Shown piece by piece: positions 1-12,600 of a DNA stretch of 64,000 bases (the stretch's first letter is position 1; each line of letters starts with the position of its first letter). Origin of the DNA: Eremophila alpestris peregrina (Eukaryota > Chordata > Aves > Passeriformes > Alaudidae). Below the pieces are notes generated by a model. The model was not told the DNA's origin. It saw only the letters and a list, made by a program, of their open reading frames with translations, and did no database searches. Made by a program: the position numbers and the translations under genes. The stretch is taken from the NCBI GenBank assembly GCA_009792885.1, contig WMCF01000003.1, positions 18,252,297 to 18,316,296 on the forward strand, given 5' to 3'.

Positions 1-479
1 TACATTGGCAACCAGAGGTACTAGAGGAAAGAAAGGCTGCTCAGAAAGCAGACAAAACAGGACTTACAGCTAGAGCTACTCTAGACATGTTCATGCATGT
101 TCATGCTTAGCTGTGGAAGCCCCAGTGTGTAGGAGCTGGGCTCTGTCCATGTGCAGCTGCTGTCACAGCTGCTAATGCCCTGTGAGGCCACTGTGTGTAT
201 GTGCCCCTATGTGTATGGATGGCTCTTCAGCAACACAACTGCCTATTTTGAATGTTTTTTCCCCCAGGACTTAAAAAAAGTAGGTCTCAAGAAGAGCACA
301 CTGACAGACTTTCACAACAGTAAAGTAAGATGGTTGTCTACCAGCATCTTGATGATATCTTAGCTAGAGCCTGGCCTGAATTCTGTGTATTGCTTTGTGT
401 ACAGAGCTTAAAAATGCCTTACAGGGGACTAGATTGTTTCATTGGTCCATTGTTTTCCTGCTTTCCCTGTCTTCAACAG

Positions 480-616
480 TGAGTCAGTCTGATTGCTATG
501 TGAGCCTGAGCCTGCCAACAGCTTCAGTGCAGCATTTCCGCACCAAGACTGTCCAGAACAGCAAGAACCCGACATGGAACGAGACCTTCCACTTCACAAT
601 TCAGAGCCAGGTTAAG
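480..616 (+). CDS. PLA2G4E: Copy 1 exon 3: C2 domain, Ca2+ loops 1 and 2
   Basis: Acceptor tcttcaacag, donor gtaaga; enters with two bases of a split codon and ends in phase 0. Reads SQSDCYVSLSLPTAS and later NPTWNETFHF, matching C2 loop Asp and Asn positions of the cPLA2 family. Same 137-bp length as exon 3 of copy 2. Confidence 0.9.
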
Positions 617-3600
617 GTAAGAATGTAGACACCTCTAACAACTATTCTTACCAGATATCAAGCATACCATATAGTCCTTCAACACTGCAGGTCTTTCTGA
701 GATTCCTTGTGAAGTATTCACACTCTCTTACTGTACTTATTTAGATTTTGATGGTTTGATAAGACTTCATCTGCCTGCATAGTCAATAGAGTACCCAGAG
801 AGCAACTGCAATATTTCTATTTTTTCATTCATTTCCAAGGTTCTTCAACTAAAAGGAAATATCTATAGCATGTTGTATTTATTAAACCTTTAATATTTAT
901 TTTTTCCCCAGAATATTCTGGAGCTTAAAGTTTGTGATGAGGACAAAGTAACTCAAGATGACCATCTCCTCACTGTTTTCTTTGATGTCTCCAAAATCCA
1001 GCTTGGAGAAAACATTCAGCTAAGTTTCCAGCTGAATCCACAGGTATGGATAAAATTCAAGGACAAAGCAAAGAGGGTGTGGTCAGGTGAGAGTATGCTT
1101 CTCTGGAGAGCATGCCAGGAAGGAGCAGGGGGGAGCAGCTACCAAAAGGCCCTGCAGTATGCATTCCACTTGTCCTGCAAGGCCTATACTAGGAGCCTGC
1201 TAAATTAATGGAAAAGACACTAGACGTATATGATGCTAGGAGTATGATAGATATAAAGGAAATTAGGTCTGCGGTATGTGCAGCAACAAAAGGTGGTTTA
1301 TAGAAGGGCATGGATTCCTGTAGGGTATCTCTCTTCACAGGGGACCAAGCTGCAGTGACTGCCTTAATTTTCTTTTGCAGGGAAAAGAGGAGCTGGAGGT
1401 TGAATTCACAATGGAGAGCAGGTGCGTAAGATGAAATAGCTGGAGGTGTAAGATGGAAACACAAGGTTACTGCTACAAATCAGTTCACACTTGCAGCACC
1501 TTACACTGCCATCATCTGAATAAAATAGAAAGTAACTTTGGGTAGAGTGTTTAATGTAGAAGGATTGCATGATGGTGCATGGTATGCATGCATCTACACT
1601 GGGCATCCAGACACACAAAGAAGCAAGCACAGGTGCTGGTGGCAGCATATCCCTGATGGCAGCTGCTCACCAAGCTGAAAGGCACATTCTACATAAGTTT
1701 AAGTTTCCCCTCTTTTTCCTTACTGTGGGATCCCAGATGTCTGCTCTGAAATAAATTTTTTTCTGTGTTTCTTTGCTGACTGTACAGTTAATGGAGAGAA
1801 AAAGCATGTAGATCAGTCCTAGTGCTGCTGATTTTTAAGGCAAAAGGTAATTTTTCCCCTTTTTTTTATGGCATGTTGGATGAATTCAGCAGCTTTTTAG
1901 CTCTGACTCCACAGGTTTGAACTGAACAATTTTGGGCAACAGTGTGATTATGCCATCCCTGTGTTAATTGTCTGTGTCAGAAGATGACCCTGTCTAATAC
2001 AATGAGAAACTCCACTCTTTGGTGGATTTCCACAAAATGTTGTCAAGTTCAGACTCTAACCTGTGAGAGGGAAACTGGATTGAATATGCATGTGGAATTT
2101 CAATGCTGCCTGTCCAAAGAGGGACTTTTAAAGATAAAGATAATGAAATAATGCTTAAAGAAGAGTCAGAAAAAGAGAAAAATAAGAATGCTCTGGTTTT
2201 GAATTGATTGCTTTCCATTTTTGTCTTTCAGTCCAGATCCTCCTGAAAACATTGTTACTAATGGAGTTCTAGTGGTAATTTTAATTTCATAATCCTTTTC
2301 CCTTCTGTACAGGAATGCTTGTTGCAAAGCTGGTGTTAAAAGTACCAGGCCACTGTGCTGGCATGGAGGCATTGACCGACACCAACACACACAGCCTAAA
2401 GCTGGTGTTGGCTTTGGCTTTTCCTTCTGATCNNNNNNNNNNNNNNNNNNNNNNNNNNNNNNNNNNNNNNNNNNNNNNNNNNNNNNNNNNNNNNNNNNNN
2501 NNNNNNNNNNNNNNNNNNNNNNNNNNNNNNNNNNNNNNNNNNNNNNNNNNNNNNNNNNNNNNNNNNNNNNNNNNNNNNNNNNNNNNNNNNNNNNNNNNNN
2601 NNNNNNNNNNNNNNNNNNNNNNNGCAGGACTGCTCCTGCAGGCAGAGCGAGCAGATGCCTTCTCTTTCCTCATCTCTATGCATTCATTTCCCATGGGGAA
2701 GTCCAATCCCATCTCCCTAGGCCTGGTAGTGGGGTTACAGGCTGACATCAGCTCTTCCCTGAAGCATGTACCCCAGGACCCTGTGGGCATGTGTCCAGTG
2801 GATGAGGTCAAGCTCTGCTGACAGTGAATGCCTTTGTCTCTTGCCCCTGTTGTCTCTTACAGTCCCGTGAGGTTTCCTGTTTGGATGTGCAGGTGAATGA
2901 TGGGAGGCTGAGGAAGGACACAATGGGTGAGCCTTTCACTGACTTATGGAGCAAATCAGGCTGCCACTTAGTGGCAGAAGCACTCAGTGTTTTACACTTG
3001 AGCATGCTGGTTTTACAGTTATTTAGGATGAAAGACAAAATCTCACTGATGTCAGTGGCCTGTGAAGGTGGTTGTAGTTGATCAAAAATATACAGATTAT
3101 TCCTGAATGTGATGAGATGAGCACATGATCTAATTTCCCCACAAAATATTTTCATCTGCAGTGACATCTTGCCAGATACTTACAATTTTCCAAAGCAGTT
3201 GTGGAGGGATTTGAGGTTTTTTGGGTCCTAAACTGAAGCTAACACCTGTTGTTTCTGGATTCTGGGACAAAATAATGGGCAGAATGAGAATTGGGCCTCT
3301 TTTACCATCTGACTTTGTAGAATTTCTTTAGGTATAACGATATAAGACATGGCACTGGGTGAAACACAGGACACAGTATATTAACAAAAACATTTGCTGT
3401 ATGCTTAAAGCAGTGTATCATTGCCATGTCAAGCCCATACCTGTGGAATTGTGTGCCTCCTGTGCAATTTCTATAGTATCTTGTTCTGACATCTCATGAT
3501 GACCCCAATCCAGCACATTGCTTAAGCACCTGGATGATCCAGTTGAGCTCAGAGAAAAGTTCACAGATGTGGCTGAAAATGCTTAAGTGAGGCAATTCTT

Positions 3601-6600
3601 TTGAACACTGGCTATATACTTTGGAGTGTGTGGCTTCACAGAATATATTTCACCTTGAACCTTGTGGGTTGATATTTTTCTACATAAAGACCATTTTTAA
3701 TTACTTCAACAGCCATATCTGATGCTTTTTGCATGAAAGGAAAGAAATCACCAGACATTATTTTGTAAGTGCTAGAAATATTTCAAAAGAAATATTACAA
3801 GCTGAAGGAAAGAGAAACATGATAGAGGGATTGAGATTTAACTGATACCAAAGAGAACTGTGGTCTGATAGAAAAAAAAACCAAAAAACATTTCTCCCAA
3901 AAGTCCAGTAAGACAATATGTAATACTCAAACATTATTCTGGTGTAATAATAAGGTATTTTGTACATTTCAGACTTCAGAAGAGAGCGTTCCCCTAAACT
4001 ATTGCTGGCTGTGAATCATTACCTAATGAACAGAGCTGTAGTATCTTCTATCCCATGTATATTTAAGGGCAGCAGTGTTATAGCAACAGTCACTATATGG
4101 CACGTTCTGCACACCATCTCTAAAACTGAAACCCTCAGATAAATCAGTCTATTTATCTTCCATTAATTTGGGTATCAAAATGACGTAGTTACTTTAGGAA
4201 AACATATATTACATTACTGTGCCAACAAATTACCCACATTTTTTGAAGAACTTAAGTTTGAACACCTTTGTTTCAGAGAGGAAGTTTGCATTAACTGTGG
4301 ACGGGTCATATGAAGGAACCCAGATGCACACGCTGAGCTCCTGCCTGTGCCCAACATCCCCAGCCAGGTTCCACTACATCAAGTACAACCAGTCGGAGCT
4401 CACCGTGGCTCTGCCGCGGCGGAGGCAGCTCAGCAGGGTACGTGAGCACCACTGACATGGAGCTCTTTCACTGGGGACCTCTAAGTGTGTGTGCACGTCT
4501 GTGTGTGCTGGGAATTGGTTACTGCATGTATGTGAGACAGGGGAGACTGCTTTTACCTTTTTTTCTCTATATTTTTTTTAGAATAGGTAACCTGTTTATT
4601 TTTTGTCTTATCCTTTTTTCCAGTCTATATCAAGTCAAAATGAAAGGGATATGAATGAATCTGTGACTCTACCTCTGAACTCGCTTCCTATACAAGAGAA
4701 AATAGCAATAGGAGAGGTGAGAACAAGTCTTTCTTAACAGAAAACAGCCCAACACACATTCAGTTTGGTGGATGATAAGTCTTACGGCTCAAGGATTCAG
4801 TTCCTGTCAGACACAAAGCATGCTATGCTGCAAGGTGTGAATGACAGTCACTCTGCAACTCTGCAATAGTTACTTTTTCTTTTGCATCCAGGCATGCTCT
4901 GTGAAACCCTGTTCTGAGTTTAACTTCCTCAGGACATCTCTAATATGTATGTTCATCAATATTGTACGCATGGTAACAGTAATGGATGTGACAATTATGA
5001 CTTGTATTTGCAAAGGGAATGCCTGAAGTAGAAGATAAAATAGAGAACATCCATCTGTGTATGGTTCACATGCCCAGCTTTCAACAACCTTCCCAAATAA
5101 TGAATATTAAACTATGACAAGCCCACCTAGCTTGGGTGAATGGCTTACTTTAAGTCAACCCAGACTCTGCTGAAACATGTGAAGGTCTCTCACAGTCCCG
5201 ACCATTTCTGGTCAGATTCTCCAGCAACGTTGCTGAATTCAAAGACAGTGAAACTCAGGCCCTAGATGGAGTCGGGGAGGAAGGAGTAGGAGTAACAACT
5301 TGAGCATGCTTACACTGTTTGTATTGCAATTTTCAGGACAGGACAATTGACTTGTACACAAAGGCAAATGAATGGTAAGTGAGTCTCCAGAAAGACCTGA
5401 TTCTGTAACTGGGAGGCACCTGCTCCTACACAAAGCTCATTTGAAATCAGCAGGGGTCAATGCAGGCTCAGATGGGAGCAGATGTGTGAATTCATTATTG
5501 GGTTGTAGGCTTTTATTTGTGAGGTTCTCCTTTTTAATTGCAAATTAATTTAATGGCAAATTAAATTGTGGGTCCCCTGTTCTCCAAATTTCCAAGCTGC
5601 TAGTGTATCTCAGGAATAGGTCTTGATTTATGTGTACTATTATGCCTACAGATGGAGAGGGCACCTCCATTCTTTAATGTCTGAGAAATCACATTTCTAA
5701 ATTATACAAACAATCTAACTTCAAGGCATGGTAGCTGTTTCTCTAATCTCACAGATGCAGTGCCTGTTAACAGTGGTTGTCCAGTTACAGGATACATGGC
5801 AGCACTACTGAAACTAAAAAAATTAATTATATGAGCAAATAAAACCAGAAGTCTGTAGTAGATACCATAATGGACAGTGTGTCATGATTTGCTCTGCCTT
5901 CCTATTTGCATTCATATTTTCAGCTACAGCAATTAGCAGAAGCCTGTCTGTGGTGTTGTTTCCCATTTATTACTTTATACTGTCCACAAACTGGTCTGTA
6001 AACACACACAAGCACAGCTGGACTTGTCCACAGTGACTAACAGTGTCACAATACCTGTGCCCTGGTCTCAGGACTCAGGGTCTGTGTTTCAGACCAAGAA
6101 ACCTTGATGCCCGCCTGGGGTTTGACCTCTGTGCAGACGAACAGAATTTCCTGCAAAACCGAAAGAAGGTAGTTGCTGCTGCACTAAAGGATGTTCTTCA
6201 TCTGGAGGAAGACCTGCAAGAGCATGAGGTAACCAGTTAAGGGCACTTTTGGGGGATTTTTCTCTCTCCCTCAAGCCTGGAGATGAGGGATGATTTTTTT
6301 TACATTGTTTGATTGTTAACATCAACTCATCCTCCAGGACACTTTGCCACCAGTGTGATCTCAGCTGGAGAGTTCAACTCTCTGTTTAGATGAGCAAAAT
6401 CTCTGCTTCTATTCAGTTTACAAGTGAATTATTTGAAGGCATTTCAAACCAATAGTTTGGTCTGTGTTTCTTAAAAATCCTCTGTGAAGTGCCAAGGCCT
6501 ATTATATTCCACAGGGATGTATAGTATAGAGAAATGTTGCTTTATCTCTTAATTTATGTGTTTTATTTCACTAGTGTGTGAATGCTGCTTTTGCATTTCT

Positions 6601-9600
6601 TAATATTTTGGCATTATTTGTGCCTTAATGCCACTCTTTCATCTATGCTTTCTGCTCTTTTTTTTGTGTCAAACAGGTGCCTATAATAGCTGTGACCACA
6701 GCAGGGTGTGGCATAAGAGCACTCACTGCCATGTATGGCAGCATTTTGGGTCTCCAAAAGTTGCGTGTTCTGGATTGTGTTTCATACATCAGTGGTTCAT
6801 CTGGCACAACATGGTGAGGAGTCATTTTGATACTGTTCTTTGGATCTTGCTTTGTTCTATCTTGGTTTCAGAAAGAGTAAAGATGATCAATTGAGTTATT
6901 GCTTCCATCTTTTGGATATGAATGCCAAGTTAACCTGTGAAAGAATTATTGTGCATTGTTACCTATCCCTAACCAAAAGAGGAGACTTTACTAGAAGTAT
7001 AAACATCCCAAATTCTATGAAAAATTATCCTTTATTGTTATTTACTGTTTGACAGAAACAGCATTGACAGCTGATGTAGCAGCTTGCATGGCATCTCAGA
7101 TTAACTGATTTTTGACTGGTTGCCTTTAGACTTGCATTTCTGCTCAAAGTAAGCTCAGAGAGGAGAGTAACTAAAAGATAAAATGATATGTGCCCAAAAC
7201 TCTATGAAGTGTATTCTCTGAGTTTCAAAAGCATCTTGTTCATTTCTCCCTTCATTTCATTGTGTTTCCTGTCTGCAGGACAATGACAAAACTTTATGAA
7301 GATGCTGATTGGTCACGTAAGGATCTTGGGGAAGTAATTGTTGAAGCACGGAAGCAAGCAGCCAAGTGCAAGATGGGAGCTTTTTGCTTGAAAAGTCTGA
7401 GGAATTATTACAGAGAGCTGAGCCAAAGGACCCAAGCAGGACATAAAACATCTTTTATTGATCTGTGGGGGCTCATGATTGAAGCCATGTTAAATGATGG
7501 GGTAATGTCTATGCATCTTTCTTCTTATGAGGTTGTTGACTTAATATTTACAACCATTGCAAGAAACTAGAGCCTTAGGAGGGGACACCTGGTCAGTAAC
7601 ATTGTTGTTTCCTGTATAAGTTGTTAGTATTGGACCGCTCAAGGACTTTTCCTCTGTGGATGTTACCTTTCAATATAGTATTTAAAAAAAGAAATCTTGA
7701 TTAGAAGGGTTATTAACATGCTGCCTCGAAGAGCTCTTATCATTAACAAATGAAGTATATGATAAGACCTGAATTACCCAGATACGATGTATATTTTAAC
7801 TTATATTTAACCAAACAAAGCTAGAACAGAATGTGAAGTGATTCACTGCTGTCATTGTATACTGAAAGCTGAACATGGCTGGTTATCTTAACAAAATTGC
7901 TCCTGCTTTCTTGTCCTCTGTTATTCAAGTGCACTGAAGTAAATTTAGGAGCAAATTCAGGAAAATTATGTATTTAGTCTTTATAAGCTGATGTTTTTAA
8001 GGAACTGATTATAAGCTAACACTTTGTTTTTGTTTTTTTTTTTTCAAATCCAGAAAAGCCACCACAGACTTTCTGATCAACGTCAGGCAGTGAACCAAGG
8101 TCAGAACCCGCTGCCCATCTACCTTGCCCTTAGCGTCAAGGACAAAGTTGCCACCAAAGATTTCAGAGGTAATGTTTCAATTGTGAAAAAGAGCTATATT
8201 TTCACCCAGGGATGTGGGGTACAGTAAATACTGATGAATTGTTTTAAATTCTCACTCCAAGCTCAGAGAAGCAGTGTTCAGAAATGTAAAGAGTAACTGG
8301 GCAGGCACATGATACACATCAAGAGTTCGGTATTTTCAGTATTCAGCAAGATCTCTTGGCATGTGATTGTGTATTTTCAGGTATTAATGCAGAAGTATTC
8401 TTAGTCTTCAGACTAATAACACAACATAATTCTGTGACAAAGTCTCAGGAATTATATGAATTCTTCAAGAAAGTGATTCACTAGAGCTTTAAGTTTGCTT
8501 AATATATGTTCTGGTCCATGATGGGAGTTGGAACTAAATGATCTTTAAAGTCCCTTGCAATCCAAAACATCCTACTACTCTGTTTTTCATAGCTGGCTGA
8601 AGGTGATAGAAGTAAATGTGAGTTCTAATCCACCTCTCATGAGAAAACTTTGTACTCATTAGATGAAAAGAGAAGAATTTAAATTTTCCCCAGCCCTGAC
8701 ATGGTTCTTTGACAAACCTGGGGACAGTGTGAGAGCTGGTTCAGCAGTGGCTGTTGTCAGGGTTTGCTCAGGATATGTGCTAGGCCAGTTTTCTAGTGAG
8801 AACCAGTGTCTGAGAGGCTTATTCCAAGCCTGTCCACTGGATTAGTGGAGCTAACCTTGGTGCATGTGTTGGCAGAGTGGGTGGAGTTCACACCATACGA
8901 GGTGGGCTTCCTGAAATATGGTGCCTTCATTCGTGCGGAGGATTTTGGCAGCGAGTTCTTCATGGGTCGCCTGATGAAGAAGCTCCCTGAGTCACGAATC
9001 TGCTTCATGCAAGGTAACTCACCAACCTGGGGGAGTGACAAGATTTTAATAGAAACATTAATGATTCAGGAATTTGTCCCCACAAACCTGTTGTTAGCAT
9101 AAGGCAGCAGAGGTACTGGGCCAGTCAGCTGATGGGCTCTCCAAGGAAGTGGTCATAGCACCAAGCCTGCCTGAGCTCAAAAAGGGTTTGGACAATGTTC
9201 TCAGGCACTGGCTATGATTCTTGGGGTTGTCCTGGGCAGGGCCAGGAGCTGGGCTTGATGATCCTTGTAGATCCCTTCCAACTTAGGACATTCTATGATT
9301 CTCTATCTCCTGAGACTCATTCAACTGGCTTTGCCAGCAAAGGTGGTTTTATCATTTGGTCTAAGATAAAAATAAACTAAAATGGCAAAGAAGTTGTCAT
9401 GTACCTTTGTGAGTACTTTTGAGGCACACACGTCATTTCCTGTATCTTGCAAAAACTTTTCAAAGTTGGAAATCTATGATACTCTCTGGAAGCCAAATAA
9501 AAAGTTGAAAGGAAATCAGTGGGGTGAGAAAGAGGAGAATTATAAAAGGAGCTGGCTGAAAATATTTCTTTATCAAAGGAAAAAGGAAATGAAAATAGGA

Positions 9601-12600
9601 ACTTGAAAACAGAATATAAAATAAAAATAGCAAAAAAATAAACGGTTCTGGTAAAACATGGTAAGAAGGAAAAAATTTGAAAATTTTTGCTGAAATAAGT
9701 TTGCCTTGGAAGTCTACCACTGAAACAGATGTCTGAACTTATGCAAAAATTGGATAGAAATAAGAAAAAGTTAGAGAAGAGCTGGGGAAGGAGCAGCAGA
9801 AGGCAGTTTTAAAAGAGCTTTTGTTTATGTCTGCATTGCTTATTATACCTCTCCCACTATCTAGGAATGTGGAGTAGTATCTTCTCCAAAAATCTCTTGG
9901 ATGCCTGGCACGCAGCTGACAATTCAGAAGACTTCTGGCACAGGTGGACCCAGGACAAAGTGACTGAAATAGGTAAACCAAAATACCTTCCTCCAGACCC
10001 CTCTGATAGGGTAACTGCACTTGTATTTCCCATTTTTTGAGGTTTTCTGTCATCCTGTTTCTCTCAATCTCTGGGTATGGGACATACTAGAAAAATGAAG
10101 TAATTTGATTTTACTGAATAGCCAGTGCTTTGCTTAAACAGTGAGACTGTGACAGGAAGAAAAGGCACCATCAGACAGGCCTTGATATAAAGGAGATAGG
10201 GATGGATGCATAAGGTGATCCCCAAAGTGTTGTCTTTTTAAAGAGAAAAAATACTTCTGTCAAAGCCTAATGTCATGGATTTGTTAGCCAGAAAGAAGTT
10301 GATTGTTTCTGTTCCAATATCTCCTTGCCCTGCACAGCACATCCCTCCCTCAATCTGAAAGACTTAGTAGACATCAAACAAGATCAATGTGGTGGAGCTG
10401 AGAGAAGCAGCTCCATACTGAAAGATCATTCCTTGGAAATACTCATGAGCATCTTCATGACAAAATTCAAGCAAAGCCAGTGAACAGACTTGGGTCACAT
10501 TTCTGCAGACTATGTTTTCATAAAAAAAACCCCAAAGTCTTATGTTTGAATTTATATAAATAATTTGCAAGCTTTGTTGAATTCAGGTGTCCACAACTGA
10601 ACCAAATAAAACAATCTAGCTTTTTAAAAGTAAAAATATTTAGTTTGAATGTAAAATGCTAAAATTTTTCTATGCTTTTCAAAATAACCTTTAAATTTAA
10701 TATTTAACCTACATAGATTCTAAAAACAGTAATCCCTTAAAATGTATTTATTTCCCCTGTTTGTTGTTTGCTTATAAAAGTGAATTATCTCAGTGTGCAC
10801 AAAAATCATACTGTTTTATAAGAAAAATAGTGACATGTAACTAACCAGAGTTTAGAAAACACAAGTAAGTTGATACTTTTGTCACTGGAAATTAACTGGA
10901 ACTCACAGCAGATCATAGGGAAAGTAATGCAATGCTGAGCTGTGAACACACGATTACAGAAGACCTATTGAACCTTTCTTCCCTTTGTGTCTTGCCTCTT
11001 CTGAATTATGGTTATAGTGCAATTTTATGCTGTTTATGCTGTGTTTCTCCAGAGGAACAACCAGACCTGCCTGAGAAGCCATATGAGATGGCCACGTGTG
11101 TTGTCACCCCTACGAGCGGCCTCTCCACGACGCTGCGGGACATCCTGACCGATCGCCCTGCCGTCTCCAAGTACCACAACTTCCTGAGGGGCTTCCAGAT
11201 GCACAACGAGTACATCCAGCATGAACATTTCACAAAATGGAAAGGTGGTGATGGCTCTCCTGCCTACCTGTCTCATTGGGGCAGGCACAGGGGCTGGGAA
11301 TTAGCGAGGGATGTTTGCATGTCCTGAAGAGATCTGAGTGGGTTTTGTGGTTACCTGTTAGTGCTGGCTGAGAGGAGGGAGAATGAAGGAACTCCTCACA
11401 CCTATCTGTAACACAAATGTTCAATTATTTACTCGTTGGGTACTCACAGGAATAACAATTGCTAGGGTGGGGCTCTGTATATAGGGCAATATCTGTGAAG
11501 GTTTTGGCGCAGTTCATGGGTTTAGAGACACAACAAAATGTGAGTGAAGAGGCTAAAGGAGCTTTAGGATTTCTGCATGCAACTTACCCTAAAGCAAAAT
11601 CCTGGATGGGAGGGAAGCTCACCACCTTTTTGCCTTCTAACTTGACAGATGTCTTTCTGCAGTTTGCTAATAGCTCTGAATCTACCACTCTTTAGACACT
11701 TTGCTAGACAACTCTCCCAATGACCTGAGGGGCAACTCGGAGCACCTGGAGCTGGTGGATGCAGCTTTCTTCTTTGAAACCAGTTACCCACCCCTTATGA
11801 GACCAGAGCGGAAAGTGGATGTCATCATACACTTAAATTACACAGGCGGATCACAGACATTGGTGAGAAGTCTCAAAACTGATTTTCTTTCACAACAGCT
11901 TTTGCTTTGCTTTCCACTACTTTCAAACAGGTGTGTGTAAAACACAGAACTTCGTGAAATTTAGCAACATGCTGTTTTCAAATCTTAGAAGAAGAATGGA
12001 AATTTCTAGAGAGGAAAATATGTGTATTTTCCTCAAACTACTTTTGAAATATCCTTAAGTTCTTCACCGGTGAAATACAGACAGGCAAAGTGAAGTTAAG
12101 AAAGTCTAGCTGCAATGTCTATTATTGTCTTATATATAATGTTTAATAGCACAAATATAGTTGATTTGAGTGCTGAATTTAATCTGTATTTTGCTTATAA
12201 ATATATGATTCTTTTTCTTTTCTATTTTAATGTTGATCTTGTAGCAAGAACAGCCTAGTCAGTAATGGGTTTCCTCATATTTTTTTTAAAATCTCTTTTA
12301 ATAAATAATTTTTTCTCCCTATATAGTGGACTTGAAGCAAGGTATCAAATGCATTTACTGCTCTTGCAGAAATCTAATTTGGTTAAAATGGTTATATACA
12401 TTTTGAAAGCAGTATTTACCACATTAATAGACAGTTTTAGAATTCAAAATATAGAACAGACTTGTAATTGTAAACCGGTTCCTGAGGGACACCCCAAAAC
12501 CCACAAAGTTCAGTGGTTAAGGTTCTGTCAGTTTTTCAAGTGCAAGACACTTCAGTGGTGCAATTGCACATGAAAAATGCTTGTCTTTGTACTGCAGTGG

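Noticed and set aside
2287..2821. Long open frames on both strands across 2433-2623
   Set aside because: They are open only because the run of N contains no stops; no homology and not needed by the gene model.
5375..6092. Extending exon 10 of copy 1 to a later GT donor to avoid the TGA junction
   Set aside because: The next GT (after TGGTAA) puts an in-frame TAA into the exon, so it does not rescue the frame.
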